DNA of 64,000 bases from an uncultured Verrucomicrobiota bacterium (GTDB lineage: Bacteria > Verrucomicrobiota > Verrucomicrobiia > Opitutales > Opitutaceae), in assembly GCA_903898675.1 (NCBI GenBank), contig CAIUGM010000005.1, positions 62,001 through 126,000 on the forward strand, in the 5' to 3' direction. Shown here in pieces: positions 17,055-26,115 of this stretch. Every line of letters begins with the position of its first letter. The stretch's first letter is position 1. A program made the translations under genes and the position numbers. Below the pieces are notes generated by a model. The model saw only the letters and a list, made by a program, of their open reading frames with translations. It was not told the origin of the DNA and ran no database searches.

Positions 17055-17402
17055 CTACTTCAGGTTCGCCTGCACTTTCTTTGGCAGCTTCGCCACCACG
17101 AGATCATAGCTTCGCCGAATCCGGGCCAGCAGTTCCTTTTCCGGCAGCGCGTCGAGATCGGCGACGCGGACCCAGTGGCGCTTGGCGCAGTATGGGGCCT
17201 GCGCGATGCCATCAATCTCCGTGAGTTCATCGAACTCGTCCGGCGTGCACTTGAAAATTATGCCGTCAATCACGTCCGCATCGAGCGCGATCAGGAAGAA
17301 CATCTTGCCGGCGACCTTGTGGACCAGGATTTCGCCCCACTGCTTGACCACCGTGGTCTGCGGCAGCGAGAGGGCGAAGGCCTTGAGCCGGTCGAGGCGC
17401 AT
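17055..17402 (-). CDS. MmcQ/YjbR family protein
   Basis: 115 residues, matching the small MmcQ/YjbR family: MRLDRLKAFALSLPQTTVVKQWGEILVHKVAGKMFFLI at the start, HWVRVADLDALPEKELLARIRRSYDLV later. The family has a CyaY-like fold often labelled DNA-binding, without an assigned reaction. It follows glyA in the same direction across repeat element D; its ATG is 14 bases from the first heptamer. Confidence 0.82.
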   Translation of the reverse strand: MRLDRLKAFALSLPQTTVVKQWGEILVHKVAGKMFFLIALDADVIDGIIFKCTPDEFDELTEIDGIAQAPYCAKRHWVRVADLDALPEKELLARIRRSYDLVVAKLPKKVQANLK

Positions 17403-17416
17403 GGACGGATAAGCGA

Positions 17417-17500
17417 GAAGTTTTAAGGTTTAAGTTGTAAGAAAAGAACCTCGATCCGAATTCTGACTTAAAACTTACCCTGCTTAAACCTTACAACTTA
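17417..17500. repeat. Inward-facing heptamer element D (word TAAGNNN)
   Basis: Plus strand from 17417: GAAGTTT, TAAGGTT, TAAGTTG, TAAGAAA. Minus strand from 17500: TAAGTTG, TAAGGTT, TAAGCAGGG, TAAGTTT, TAAGTCA. The words share TAAG, but their order differs between arms, so this is not a simple copied palindrome. The glyA stop codon (17493-17491) is the TAA of the second minus-strand word. Confidence 0.78.
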
Positions 17501-18759
17501 TAGGGCAGCGGAAATCGCGAGGTCAGCGCCACAACCTTCTGCTTGGTGCTGGCGAGCACGGCGGCTTCGTCCGGTGTCCCGATGGCGACGAGCACGCCGT
17601 CGATCAGGCCGGCGATCTCGTCCATCTCGGCTTCCTTCATGCCGCGGGTCGTCATGGCCGGCGTGCCGAGGCGGATGCCGGAAGCCTGGAAGGGTGAGCG
17701 GGTTTCGAACGGCACCGTGTTCTTGTTGCAGGTGATATTGGCCTTATCGAGTGTCTCCTGGGCGACCTTGCCGGTGAGCGCAGGAAGCTTGGCCCGGAGA
17801 TCGACCAGCATGAGGTGATTGTCGGTGCCGCCGGAAATAATGTTGTAGCCGCGCTTCGTCATGCCGGCCGCGAGGGCGCGGGCGTTCTGGATGATCTGGC
17901 CGGAGTAAGTCTTGAATTCGGGCTTGAGGCACTCGGCAAAGCACACGGCCTTCGCGGCGATGACATGCATGAGCGGTCCGCCCTGGCCGCCGGGGAAAAC
18001 GGCGGAATCAATCGCCTTGGCGTGGGCGGCCTTGCAGAGGATCAGGCCGCCCCGCGGGCCGCGGAGGGTCTTGTGGGTGGTCGTGGTGACAAAATCGGCG
18101 TGGGGAAAAGGCGACGGGTGATGGCCCGAGGCGACGAGGCCGGCGATGTGCGCGATGTCGGCGAAGAGCAGCGCGCCCACGCTGCGGGCGATCTCGCCCA
18201 TGCGGGCGAAGTCGATGATCCGCGAGTAGGCCGAGGCGCCGACCGTGATCATCTTGGGTTTCTCACGCAGCGCGACCGCGGCCAGTTCGTCGTAGTCAAT
18301 CAGGCCGTCGGCCTCGCGCACGCCGTACTGGGAAAAATTATAGAGCTTGCCCGAGAAATTCGCCGGGTTGCCGTGCGTGAGGTGGCCGCCGTGGCTCAGG
18401 TTCATGCCGAGCAGCTTGTCGCCCGGCTGCAGGACGGCGGTGTAGACGGCGAAATTGGCCTGCGAACCGGAGTGGGGCTGCACGTTGGCGTGCTCGGCGC
18501 CGAAAAGCAGCTTGGCCCGCTCAATGGCCAGGGTCTCGATCTGGTCGACATACTCGCAGCCACCGTACCAGCGCTTGCCCGGGTAACCCTCGGCGTACTT
18601 GTTGGTCAGCACGCTGCCCTGGGCCTCCATGACCGCGGGATACGTGAAGTTTTCGGAGGCGATGAGCTCGACGTGGCTCTGCTGGCGGGCGAATTCGCCG
18701 GTGATGGCGGCGTAGACGGCGGGATCGAGCTGTGAAAGGGGGCTAGCGTTGAGCGACAT
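17491..18759 (-). CDS. glyA: Serine hydroxymethyltransferase
   Basis: 422 residues, canonical length. It converts serine and tetrahydrofolate to glycine and methylene-THF with PLP. The PLP lysine is in [17 protein letters not shown], and the N-terminal [20 protein letters not shown] and [15 protein letters not shown] are family hallmarks. The C-terminus FPLPYKL is unusual only in its last two residues, which are encoded by heptamer words of element D. It lies in a minus-strand run with purD (glycine use in purine synthesis) and the tyrosine phosphatase. Confidence 0.96.
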   Translation of the reverse strand: MSLNASPLSQLDPAVYAAITGEFARQQSHVELIASENFTYPAVMEAQGSVLTNKYAEGYPGKRWYGGCEYVDQIETLAIERAKLLFGAEHANVQPHSGSQANFAVYTAVLQPGDKLLGMNLSHGGHLTHGNPANFSGKLYNFSQYGVREADGLIDYDELAAVALREKPKMITVGASAYSRIIDFARMGEIARSVGALLFADIAHIAGLVASGHHPSPFPHADFVTTTTHKTLRGPRGGLILCKAAHAKAIDSAVFPGGQGGPLMHVIAAKAVCFAECLKPEFKTYSGQIIQNARALAAGMTKRGYNIISGGTDNHLMLVDLRAKLPALTGKVAQETLDKANITCNKNTVPFETRSPFQASGIRLGTPAMTTRGMKEAEMDEIAGLIDGVLVAIGTPDEAAVLASTKQKVVALTSRFPLPYKL

Positions 18760-18762
18760 GAA

Positions 18763-18845
18763 AATTTTGGATTTTAGATTCTCGATTTTGGACTGGCAGA
18801 AAATCGCATCGGGAATCGAAAATCGAGAATCTAAAATCCAAAATC
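18763..18845. repeat. Inward-facing heptamer element E (word GATTNNN) with perfect 26-bp arms
   Basis: Plus strand from 18763: AATTTTG, GATTTTA, GATTCTC, GATTTTG. Minus strand from 18845: GATTTTG, GATTTTA, GATTCTC, GATTTTC, GATTCCC, GATGC, GATTTTC. Bases 18764-18789 and 18819-18844 are perfectly complementary over 26 bp. The stop TGA of the phosphatase gene (18846-18844) runs into the first word. A transcript across the junction would form a strong AU-rich hairpin just before glyA. Confidence 0.82.
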
Positions 18846-19335
18846 AGGCCCCGGGCCGGATTATGAGTGTCTTAAGGAAATCCAACACGCTGGGGATGGC
18901 CTCGACCATCTCGTCGCGGGTGGCCTCGTAGACCTTGAGCGGCCCGCCGTAGGGATCGCCGATCTCCTTCTCGGCGGCGGCCGGCATGAACTCGCGGAAA
19001 AGATGGAGGTTCTTCGGCACCGGCATCGCCTTCATTTGAATGATCGAGCGGTGCGATTCCGTCATGCCCAGGACAACCAGGGCGTCATCCAGCATGGCCT
19101 GGGTCAGCGAGTGGCTGCGGTGGCCGGCGATGTCGATGCCGGCCTTTTTCAGGGCGATCACGGCATTTTCCGAGACCGGTTCGCCGGAGCGGGTGGCGAC
19201 CCCGGCGGAAATGACCCGCAGCGACCGCAGCGGCGCGGGCTGGCCGGCGAGGGCATGTTTCAACAGGCCCTCGGCCATGGGACTGCGGCAGATGTTGCCG
19301 GTGCAGACGACGAGGATGTGGCCGGAATCGGGCAT
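18844..19335 (-). CDS. Low-molecular-weight protein-tyrosine-phosphatase family protein
   Basis: 163 residues. The N-terminal ILVVCTGNICRSPMAEG is the CX5R phosphate loop of the LMW-PTP family (Cys nucleophile, Arg at +6). The general-acid Asp is in EIGDPYGGP and is followed by VYEATRDEM. Members dephosphorylate tyrosine kinases of capsule synthesis or phosphoarginine; TGNICRSP resembles the YwlE/Wzb group. The gene lies between elements F and E in the purD-glyA run. Confidence 0.88.
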   Translation of the reverse strand: MPDSGHILVVCTGNICRSPMAEGLLKHALAGQPAPLRSLRVISAGVATRSGEPVSENAVIALKKAGIDIAGHRSHSLTQAMLDDALVVLGMTESHRSIIQMKAMPVPKNLHLFREFMPAAAEKEIGDPYGGPLKVYEATRDEMVEAIPSVLDFLKTLIIRPGA

Positions 19336-19339
19336 TAGG

Positions 19340-19383
19340 TAAGGCGCTAGGCTGGAGGCTTTAGGCGTCAGGCGAAAGCCTGA
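19340..19383. repeat. Heptamer element F (word NNAGGCN)
   Basis: Plus strand: TAAGGCG, CTAGGCT, GGAGGCT, TTAGGCG, TCAGGCG, then on the minus strand a single TCAGGCT (19383-19377). The end forms a small hairpin TCAGGC, GAAA tetraloop, GCCTGA (19368-19383). It sits 4 bases upstream of the phosphatase ATG. It appears to be a short version of the same inward-facing plan. Confidence 0.6.
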
Positions 19384-19415
19384 AACAGAAAAAGCGGATT
19401 GCGCGCTGCGGCAAC

Positions 19416-20063
19416 TCAGTGGCGCAAGGCGAGGAGGGCCTGATGGAGATGAACGGCGCGCTGCAAAACATGGTCGATCAAGGGGGCCGGTTTTTCATCG
19501 GCCGCATCGGATTTGGGTTCGGTGGGATCGGGGGCGGCCGGCGGCGCAGGGTCGGTGTTGCCGGCCTTGAACTCCTGCACGAGGGTCGCCTCGTCAAAGC
19601 GCTCCTTCTCGATCTTGCCCGAGATCAGCGTCGCGACGGGTGTGCCATTGTCCAGGGCGTCATAGGCGCGCCGGTCGGTGGCCGCGTCGGCCTTGACCAC
19701 GATCTTGGCCGAGCGGGAGCTCGTGATGCCGAGGCTGATGAACGCCCCGGGCGCCTGGTTGATCGCGTCGACCACGCCGGCCGGCGTGGCGGGGCTGATC
19801 AGGATGAAGAGCGGAGAGCCGGCCGGATGGAGGGCGAGGGCGGCGCGCAGCGCAGTGAGGGATTCGTCGGTGGCCGCGGTGTAGCGCAGGTCGAGCACGA
19901 AGGCGCGCTTGGCGGAAAGGGCGGAGTTCAAATATAGGGCCGAGTCGGCCAGCGAGTGCACCCGCAGGTAGGAAAGATTGTAGCCAAGGTCGGTGGTTTC
20001 CGCCGCGCCAGCCGCCAGGGCGAACGAAAAAAGAATGAGGAGAAACCTGAGGGATTGCTTCAT
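19416..20063 (-). CDS. Exported hypothetical protein
   Basis: 215 residues from the ATG at 20063. A signal peptide is clear ([22 protein letters not shown]). The middle ([23 protein letters not shown]) and [20 protein letters not shown] resemble the alpha/beta core of S41 peptidase or crotonase-like folds, but no catalytic serine is visible. A proline/aspartate-rich linker follows ([20 protein letters not shown]). The start overlaps the purD stop by 4 bases. A longer frame opening at 20414 overlaps purD and was rejected. Function unknown. Confidence 0.65.
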   Translation of the reverse strand: MKQSLRFLLILFSFALAAGAAETTDLGYNLSYLRVHSLADSALYLNSALSAKRAFVLDLRYTAATDESLTALRAALALHPAGSPLFILISPATPAGVVDAINQAPGAFISLGITSSRSAKIVVKADAATDRRAYDALDNGTPVATLISGKIEKERFDEATLVQEFKAGNTDPAPPAAPDPTEPKSDAADEKPAPLIDHVLQRAVHLHQALLALRH

Positions 20064-21385
20064 GAACGGTGGAGCTGTCGGGCGCCGATGTCGCGGCGGT
20101 AATACTTGGATGCACACTCGATTTTTTCGCAAGCCGCATAGGCACGGTCGGCCGCCTCGCGCAGCGTGGCGCCCAGGGCCGTGACCCCGAGCACCCGGCC
20201 GCCGTTGGTCACGATCTGTCCGGCCGCGTTGTGCTTGGTGCCAGCGTGGTAGATGACGGTCGAAGGGAGAAGGGAAGAGGGAGAGGGGAGCACGATTACG
20301 TCGCCCTTGGCGAAAGATTCGGGGTAACCCTTCGCGGCGATCACCACGCACAGGGCGTAGTCGGGTTTTACTGCCAGCTTGAAACCGGCCAGTTCGCCCT
20401 TTGCCGCGGCCCAAAGCAGGGCGAGCAGGTCGGTCTGGAGGCGGGGTAGCACGACCTGCGTTTCCGGGTCGCCGAAGCGGGCGTTGTACTCGATCACGCT
20501 CGGGCCGGTGGGCGTGAGCATGATGCCGATGAAAAGCGTGCCGCAGTACGCGATCCCCTCGGCCGCGATGGCGTCGACCGAAGGCCGGACGATCTCGTGT
20601 TCGATGCGCCCGAGCAGTTCCGGCGTGACGACCTCGGCCGGCGAGTAGGTGCCCATGCCGCCCGTGTTCGGGCCGGTGTCCCCGTCGCCGATGCGCTTGT
20701 GATCCTGTGAGGTCGGCAAAATGACGTAATCGCGGCCGGACACCACGACGAGAATCGAGGTCTCCTCACCGAACAAACAGTCCTCGATCAGGATCCGGCT
20801 GCCGGCGGCGCCGAATTTATTGCCGGCGAGCATGTCCCGCACGGCCGCCTCCGCCTCCGCCGGCGACTGGGCCACGACCACGCCTTTGCCGGCCGCGAGG
20901 CCGTCGGCCTTGATGACGATGGGCACGGGCCGGGAACGCAGGTAGGCGAGCGCGGGTTCGACCGCGGTGAAAAATCCCGCGGCGGCCGTCGGGATTTTAT
21001 GCTTCAGTAGAATTTCCTTCGTGAAGGTTTTCGAGGCCTCGAGCCGCGCTCCCTCCGCCTTCGGGCCATAGACCGGAATGCCGGCGGCAATGAGCTGGTC
21101 CGCGAGCCCAAGGGAGAGCGGCACCTCGGGACCGACGACGACGAACTCAATCTTCTCGCGCTGTGCGAGTGCGACGAGGCCGGCGATGTCATCCACGGCG
21201 GTTGGAAAGCACGGCACTTCCCCGGCGATGCCGGCATTGCCAGGCGCACAGATCAGACGCGGCCTGGCGGGTGAAGCGACGAGCGAGCGGACGAGCGCGT
21301 GTTCGCGTCCACCAGAGCCGACGACGAGGACTGACCGCGGCAGCGCCGCGGAGTTGAGAGTTGAGGGCTGAGGGTTGAGGGGCAC
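20060..21385 (-). CDS. purD: Phosphoribosylamine-glycine ligase
   Basis: 441 residues with the GTG at 21385. ATP-grasp enzyme joining glycine to phosphoribosylamine in purine synthesis. The conserved [18 protein letters not shown] normally sits at the extreme N-terminus, [17 protein letters not shown] and [16 protein letters not shown] follow, and [12 protein letters not shown] is the metal/ATP motif. Residues 2-12 ([11 protein letters not shown]) are encoded by the heptamer arm of element G. No ATG, GTG or TTG exists between the arm and VLVVGSGG, so translation must begin in the repeat or at a CTG. The stop overlaps the next gene by 4 bases. Confidence 0.93.
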   Translation of the reverse strand: MPLNPQPSTLNSAALPRSVLVVGSGGREHALVRSLVASPARPRLICAPGNAGIAGEVPCFPTAVDDIAGLVALAQREKIEFVVVGPEVPLSLGLADQLIAAGIPVYGPKAEGARLEASKTFTKEILLKHKIPTAAAGFFTAVEPALAYLRSRPVPIVIKADGLAAGKGVVVAQSPAEAEAAVRDMLAGNKFGAAGSRILIEDCLFGEETSILVVVSGRDYVILPTSQDHKRIGDGDTGPNTGGMGTYSPAEVVTPELLGRIEHEIVRPSVDAIAAEGIAYCGTLFIGIMLTPTGPSVIEYNARFGDPETQVVLPRLQTDLLALLWAAAKGELAGFKLAVKPDYALCVVIAAKGYPESFAKGDVIVLPSPSSLLPSTVIYHAGTKHNAAGQIVTNGGRVLGVTALGATLREAADRAYAACEKIECASKYYRRDIGARQLHRS

Positions 21386-21434
21386 GGGCGTAGGCGGATA
21401 ATTCCTCTCAACCCTCAGCTATCAACTCTCAACT
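21352..21434. repeat. Inward-facing heptamer element G (word AGTTGAG), overlapping the purD start
   Basis: Plus strand from 21352: AGTTGAG, AGTTGAG, GGCTGAG, GGTTGAG. Minus strand from 21434: AGTTGAG, AGTTGAT, AGCTGAG, GGTTGAG. The 31-base arms differ at only three positions. The right arm ends 3 bases from the stop of the LOG-domain gene; the left arm is translated as the first residues of PurD. Confidence 0.82.
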
Positions 21435-21437
21435 TTG

Positions 21438-23345
21438 TCACAGCACCTGCAGTGTCTTCCGGTAGAAGCGCACGACCTCATCGGGGTCGTCGGTGAAGAG
21501 GATGTAGTCGGCGATCCACGCGGGGGCGCGCTTGGTGCGGATCATCTCGCGGACCTGCTTCCGGAGGTCGCCCCAGAAACGCGCGTTGAAGAAGACGTAG
21601 GGCACGCGCGGCCGGATGCCGAGCTTCAGGTTGCACATCTCGATGCCGATTTCCTCGAGGGTGCCGACACCGCCGACGTTGAAGATGCAAAAATCCGCCG
21701 CCTCGAACCATTTCTGCCGGAAGTGGCGCGACGATTCCTGGAAGGTGTTGAAGAAGTCCACGCCCAGCTCCGGCGGCTGGGCCTCGAGTTCGAGGAAGCA
21801 GGCGCCGGTCAGCGCGCCCTTGCTGCGGGCCTGGTCGGTCGCGAGGCGCATGACGCCGCCGCCGCCGCCGGTGAGGACGCCGACGTTGGGGCCGATGAAG
21901 CCGGTGAGCTGCTCCACGAGGCTCGTGATGCGGTCCGTGTCGGCCTTCTCGATGCCCACGGCGGAGCCGTAGAAGGCGAGGATGGTGCTTTCCTGGAACT
22001 TGCGGGCGGTTTCCTCGCGGACGAAGAAGCCGTGCTCCTTCTTATAGGTGTGGACGTAGAGGTCCTTGGTCACGTCGTCGTACCAGTACACCTGCACGCC
22101 GATGGCGTTGAAGGTGTCGAGCCGGGCGTGCGCGTTGCTGGAGAGAAAATAACCGTGGGTGCGCGAGGCCTGGCGGAAGATGATGCGCTTCAGCTTGACG
22201 TCGCCGATGCGGGTCAGGAGCTCGATGTGTTCCAGCAGGTCGGGGAAATAATCGATGATCAGCGTGTCGGAGTCGGGCGGGGCGTTGTCGAGGGCCTGGA
22301 TCATGGTCCGGCTGCCGACGGGGCAGGCCTCGCCCTCGAGGAATTTCTTGAGGTCCTCGTTGGCGCGCACCAGGACGCTGCGGTTCTCCATCGTGGCGCT
22401 CTGGCCGCGGACGGTGATTTTGGTCTTCGGCTTGGGGTCGGCGGTGACGAGCGGCGGGTTATGATCGAGGCATTTGTACAGGTTGCTGGCGGTGGCGAGC
22501 AGGCGCTGGCGTTTCTTGGTCAGCGTCTTGACCTCGGGATCGGTGAAGGGCGGAGCGCGGAAAATATCCACCGACACCATGGGATTCACGACCGGCTGGT
22601 CGCCGGTATTGTAGATCTCCAGCATGATGTTCGTGCCGAAAGTCTTGATCGGATCGAGCAGGATGGCGCTGGTGTGGAGGCCGAAGTTGCCCTCGCCCTG
22701 GTTGAGCACGACGTAGTGCTCCTTGAGGTACATGGAGCAGCTCGTGAGGATGCCCGAGTGCGGGGCAATCGTGAGCGGCGAGGCCTCATGGCGGATCTGC
22801 ACCTTGTCGAGCAGGTTGCGGCCGGCGTTGCCGCTGACGATGTGCTCGAAGTTGAGCCGTTGGAGCTTGGTCGAAAGGGTGTAGCTGACCTGGTGCGGCG
22901 TGAGAAAGACCCGGCCGCGGGAGTCGATGCTGATGGTGTTGGGCAGCTTGAGGTCGTTGGCCTTGATGGCGGCCCAGATCTCGCCGGTGGAGAGCTTGGC
23001 CGCGGTGGGGGCGTAGAACAGGCGGCCGACTGGCACGCCGGGCCGGAGGAGCTTCTTCCAGTAGGGCGCGTTCGGGAAGTTGGCGTCGTAAATGAAGGCG
23101 TCAGCCTCAAGCAGCAGGCGGCTGCCGTCGACCGTCGGTTTGCCCTGCAGGAGCATCTCGATGCCGATGCGGGCCAGCGAGCTGCGCTCGGTGAAATGGA
23201 TCTCCGCGAGGTGGGCCTTGAGGAAGTCCATCTCGGCCGGATTGCGCGGCCAGAAGGCCAGACTGAGGGCGACCTTGTCGCCGCCTTTGTTCTTTACCGT
23301 CAAAATCTGGCCGTCGGTGCTGTGCCAGAATTGGTTTTCGTTCAT
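21438..23345 (-). CDS. Large protein with unknown N-terminal region and C-terminal LOG/lysine-decarboxylase-like domain
   Basis: 635 residues from the ATG at 23345; an in-frame start at 23384 would add 13. The last 220 residues are a LOG-type Rossmann domain: STILAFYGSA, GVLTGGGGGVMRLATDQA and NVGGVGTLEEIGIEMCNL correspond to the nucleotide and phosphate-binding motifs (GGGxxG and GGxGTxxE) of LOG cytokinin-riboside hydrolases. The first 400 residues are not recognised; they contain TLSTKLQRLNFEHIVSGNAGRN and a segment LIIDYFPDLLEHIELLTRIG. A nucleotide-monophosphate ribohydrolase with an added sensory or substrate domain is a guess. Confidence 0.7.
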   Translation of the reverse strand: MNENQFWHSTDGQILTVKNKGGDKVALSLAFWPRNPAEMDFLKAHLAEIHFTERSSLARIGIEMLLQGKPTVDGSRLLLEADAFIYDANFPNAPYWKKLLRPGVPVGRLFYAPTAAKLSTGEIWAAIKANDLKLPNTISIDSRGRVFLTPHQVSYTLSTKLQRLNFEHIVSGNAGRNLLDKVQIRHEASPLTIAPHSGILTSCSMYLKEHYVVLNQGEGNFGLHTSAILLDPIKTFGTNIMLEIYNTGDQPVVNPMVSVDIFRAPPFTDPEVKTLTKKRQRLLATASNLYKCLDHNPPLVTADPKPKTKITVRGQSATMENRSVLVRANEDLKKFLEGEACPVGSRTMIQALDNAPPDSDTLIIDYFPDLLEHIELLTRIGDVKLKRIIFRQASRTHGYFLSSNAHARLDTFNAIGVQVYWYDDVTKDLYVHTYKKEHGFFVREETARKFQESTILAFYGSAVGIEKADTDRITSLVEQLTGFIGPNVGVLTGGGGGVMRLATDQARSKGALTGACFLELEAQPPELGVDFFNTFQESSRHFRQKWFEAADFCIFNVGGVGTLEEIGIEMCNLKLGIRPRVPYVFFNARFWGDLRKQVREMIRTKRAPAWIADYILFTDDPDEVVRFYRKTLQVL

Positions 23346-23521
23346 GGGATTGGCGAGCTTTGGACAGGTTGGCGGGGCTGACAAGCCCGCGCTTATCCGA
23401 CCACCCGGAGGGAATTTCGTGCCTATAGGGGTTGATTTTTATACGGCGACCGGCAAGTTCCGTCGGTTTTAACGGCACAAAACCGCCCGGGCCGTTTCCT
23501 AATCGGGCTTACCTCCTCTAA

Positions 23522-24331
23522 ATGAAATTCACATCCAATGTCAGTGCAGCCCTCGTCAGCCTGGGCCTGCTCGTCGCCGCTTCCGCCGAGGAACCGGTCA
23601 AATTCAGCGTCCCGGGTGTCACCACCCCCGCCGCTGCCCCGCAGGCGGCCCCGGCCGCCCCCGCGGCCAAGTTCTCCGAGGCCCAGGTCCTCGAAGCCTA
23701 TGGCTGGTACACCGGCATGCGGATGGGTTTGAACCAGCTCGGTTTCACCAAGGAGCAGGTTGAGGCCATGGCCCGCGGCATGATTGCCTCGACGGCCAGC
23801 ACCCAGCCCCCGTTTGAGCTGAAGGAAGTCGGGCCGCAAATCGAGGCCTTCCTCAGCAAGAAGAACGAAACCTACATGACCAAGCTGCGCATGGAAAACC
23901 TTGCCCAGGGCGGGGCCTTCTTCACCAAGCTGAAGGAGAACAAGAACGTCGTCGCCCTGCCGAGCGGCCTGTACTACGAGAGCCTCAAGGCCGGGACCGG
24001 CGCGGTGCCGAAGGTCGGCCAGACGGTCACGATCCATTACACCGGTTCTCTTACCACGGGCCAGGTGTTCGATACCTCGCTTCAGCCCCGCCAGCAGGGT
24101 GCGCCAATCGAGCCGGTTGAGATGGTTGTGCAGCCCGGCCAGCTTATTCCCGGCATGGTCGAGGGCCTCCAGAAGGTTGCCGTCGGCGGCAAGATCAAGC
24201 TCTACATCCCGCCGTCGCTCGCCTACGGCGACGAGGGCAGCCAGGCGATCCCGCCGGGTGCCACGCTGGTCTTTGAAGTCGAGTTGCTGGCCGTCAAGGA
24301 CACGCCGGCCCCTGCTCCCGCGGCCAAGTAA
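23522..24331 (+). CDS. FKBP-type peptidyl-prolyl cis-trans isomerase, exported
   Basis: 269 residues. A signal peptide (MKFTSNVSAALVSLGLLVAASAEE) is followed by a Pro/Ala linker, the helical FKBP_N dimerisation domain (residues about 55-140) and a C-terminal FKBP catalytic domain: VGQTVTIHYTGSLTTGQVFDTS, LIPGMVEGLQKVAVGGKIKLYIP and LAYGDEGSQAIPPGATLVFEVELL. This is the layout of periplasmic FkpA/Mip chaperones, which catalyse proline isomerisation in exported proteins. It ends with a strong terminator and stands alone. Confidence 0.9.
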   Translation: MKFTSNVSAALVSLGLLVAASAEEPVKFSVPGVTTPAAAPQAAPAAPAAKFSEAQVLEAYGWYTGMRMGLNQLGFTKEQVEAMARGMIASTASTQPPFELKEVGPQIEAFLSKKNETYMTKLRMENLAQGGAFFTKLKENKNVVALPSGLYYESLKAGTGAVPKVGQTVTIHYTGSLTTGQVFDTSLQPRQQGAPIEPVEMVVQPGQLIPGMVEGLQKVAVGGKIKLYIPPSLAYGDEGSQAIPPGATLVFEVELLAVKDTPAPAPAAK

Positions 24332-24353
24332 TCCGGAATCAGTTTAGCTTTCG

Positions 24354-24385
24354 ACGCCCTCCCGGCCGGGAGGGCGTTTTTATTT
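24354..24385 (+). terminator. Rho-independent terminator after the FKBP gene
   Basis: ACGCCCTCCC, loop GGCC, GGGAGGGCGT (24354-24377) is a perfect 10-bp stem followed by TTTTATTTT. It starts 23 bases after the stop and reaches the stop of the convergent threonine aldolase gene. Confidence 0.9.
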
Positions 24386-25450
24386 TGCCCCAAGCTCCGC
24401 CTGCAGTTCGGCGGCAAAGCGGTCCACGGTTTCCGGCGTCGTGGCCCACGAGCACATGAGGCGATAGCCGTTGTCGCCGATGAAGCGGTAAAAGTGCCAG
24501 CCGCGGGCCCAGAGGGTCTCGGCGACGGCCGCGGGCATTTCCACGAAGACCCCGTTGGCGGCGGGTTCGGCGATGAATTTCACCTGCGGCAGCGGCCGGA
24601 GCGCCGCGGCGAGGCGTTGGGCCATGGAGTTGGCGTGGGCGGCGTGACGCAGCCACGCGCCCGTTTCCAACATGCCCACCCACTGGGCCGCGGCGAAACG
24701 CTGCTTGGAGGCAAGCTGCGCGCCCTGTTTCACGCGGTATTCAAAATCCCGGGCATACTCCTGGTTAAAGAACACGACCGCCTCGGTGGTGTTCATGCCG
24801 TTTTTCGTCCCACCGAAGCTCAGCACATCCACGCCGGCACGCCAGGTGAAGTCGGCCGGCGAGCAGCCGGCGGCGCCGAGGGTGACGGCGGCGTTGGCAA
24901 AACGGGCGCCATCCAGGTGGACCGCGAGGGCGTGTTTCTTGGCGGTGGCACAGAGGGCGCGCACCTCGTCCGCCGTGTAGACGGTGCCCCACTCGCTTGA
25001 TTGGGTCAGGGTCAGGGCGCCGGCCTTGGGGAAATGCACGTCGGGGCGCCTGAGCGCGGCGCGCTCCACGTCGGCGGGCAGCAGTTTGCCCAGCGGACCC
25101 GCGATCGGGATGACCTTCGCCCCGCCGGTGAAGAACTCCGGCGCGCTGCACTCATCGACTTCCACGTGGGAAACATCGTGGCAGATGATGCGGTGGTAGC
25201 TGCGGCAGAGGGCGGAGAGGGCAAGGGAGTTGGCCGCGGTGCCGTTGAAGACAAAGAACACCGCGCAATCGGTTTGGAAGACGCCGCGGATCAGTTCCTT
25301 CGCCCGCTGGGTCCACTCGTCCTGGCCGTAGGAGGAAACCGTGCCGGCATTGGCCGCGTTAAACGCGGCCAGCGCCTCGGGGGCCAGGCCGGCGGTGTTG
25401 TCGCTGGCAAACGTGTAGTCGTGGTGGATCGGGCGGGACGGCTCGGACAT
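24380..25450 (-). CDS. ltaE: Low-specificity L-threonine aldolase
   Basis: 356 residues from the ATG at 25450 (MSEPSRPIHHDYTFASDNTAG). A longer frame to 25585 lacks family sequence. Fold-type I PLP enzyme cleaving L-threonine or allo-threonine to glycine and acetaldehyde. Conserved blocks: FASDNTAG, YGQDEWT, FVFNGTAANSLAL, HLDGARFANA (PLP Asp and Arg) and VLSFGGTKNGM, where Lys forms the Schiff base. It is divergent from aroK, 128 bases apart. Confidence 0.88.
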   Translation of the reverse strand: MSEPSRPIHHDYTFASDNTAGLAPEALAAFNAANAGTVSSYGQDEWTQRAKELIRGVFQTDCAVFFVFNGTAANSLALSALCRSYHRIICHDVSHVEVDECSAPEFFTGGAKVIPIAGPLGKLLPADVERAALRRPDVHFPKAGALTLTQSSEWGTVYTADEVRALCATAKKHALAVHLDGARFANAAVTLGAAGCSPADFTWRAGVDVLSFGGTKNGMNTTEAVVFFNQEYARDFEYRVKQGAQLASKQRFAAAQWVGMLETGAWLRHAAHANSMAQRLAAALRPLPQVKFIAEPAANGVFVEMPAAVAETLWARGWHFYRFIGDNGYRLMCSWATTPETVDRFAAELQAELGAK

Positions 25451-25578
25451 GGCGCGAAAGACTGGGATTTTTGCCGCGGCTTGAACAGGGTTAACTTCCC
25501 GGCCGGGGGTGGGCGGAGGCCGTGACACAACCTGCACTTGCGCCGGTGCGCGCCGCCGTGTTGCGTCACGCTGCACGC

Positions 25579-26115
25579 ATGACACTGCCGGACACCAACC
25601 TTTACCTCGTGGGCTTCATGGGCACCGGCAAGAGCACCGTCGGCCGGCAGGTGGCCAAGCAGCTGGGCTTTCAATTTCTCGACAGCGACCATGAGATCGA
25701 GCGCCTGCAGGGGAAGCCGGTTTCCGCCATCTTCGCCAACGAAGGCGAGGCCGCCTTCCGGGCCATGGAGCGTGAGTTCATTGAGCGCGGGCACCCGGCG
25801 AACCGCTGCGTGGTGGCGGGGGGCGGCGGACTGGTGGTGCCGCCGGGCATGCTGGAGCTGCTGCGCGCCCGCGGCATCGTGATGTGCATGCACGCGCCGA
25901 TCGAGACCATCCTGCAGCGCACCATGCACACGAATCACCGGCCGCTCCTCCAGGTGGAGGAGCCCGAGAAGCGGTTGCGGGAGCTTTACGCCCAGCGCGA
26001 GGAAATCTACCGGCGCACCGGCACGATGGTGCTGACGGACCGCCGGCCGCTGCGGGAGATCGTCGGCCATGTGCTGCGGCTGTACCGGTTCGAGGCGGCG
26101 CATTTCAAGAAATGA
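25579..26115 (+). CDS. aroK: Shikimate kinase
   Basis: 178 residues from the ATG at 25579 (MTLPDTNLYLVGFMGTGKST). A GTG at 25522 would add 19 unconserved residues. P-loop GFMGTGKSTVGRQVA, shikimate-binding DSDHEIE and EGEAAFRAMEREF, and GGGGLVVPPGMLELL are canonical. It phosphorylates shikimate in aromatic amino acid synthesis. Its stop overlaps the queG ATG by 4 bases (ATGA), so the genes are translationally coupled although their pathways are unrelated. Confidence 0.92.
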   Translation: MTLPDTNLYLVGFMGTGKSTVGRQVAKQLGFQFLDSDHEIERLQGKPVSAIFANEGEAAFRAMEREFIERGHPANRCVVAGGGGLVVPPGMLELLRARGIVMCMHAPIETILQRTMHTNHRPLLQVEEPEKRLRELYAQREEIYRRTGTMVLTDRRPLREIVGHVLRLYRFEAAHFKK

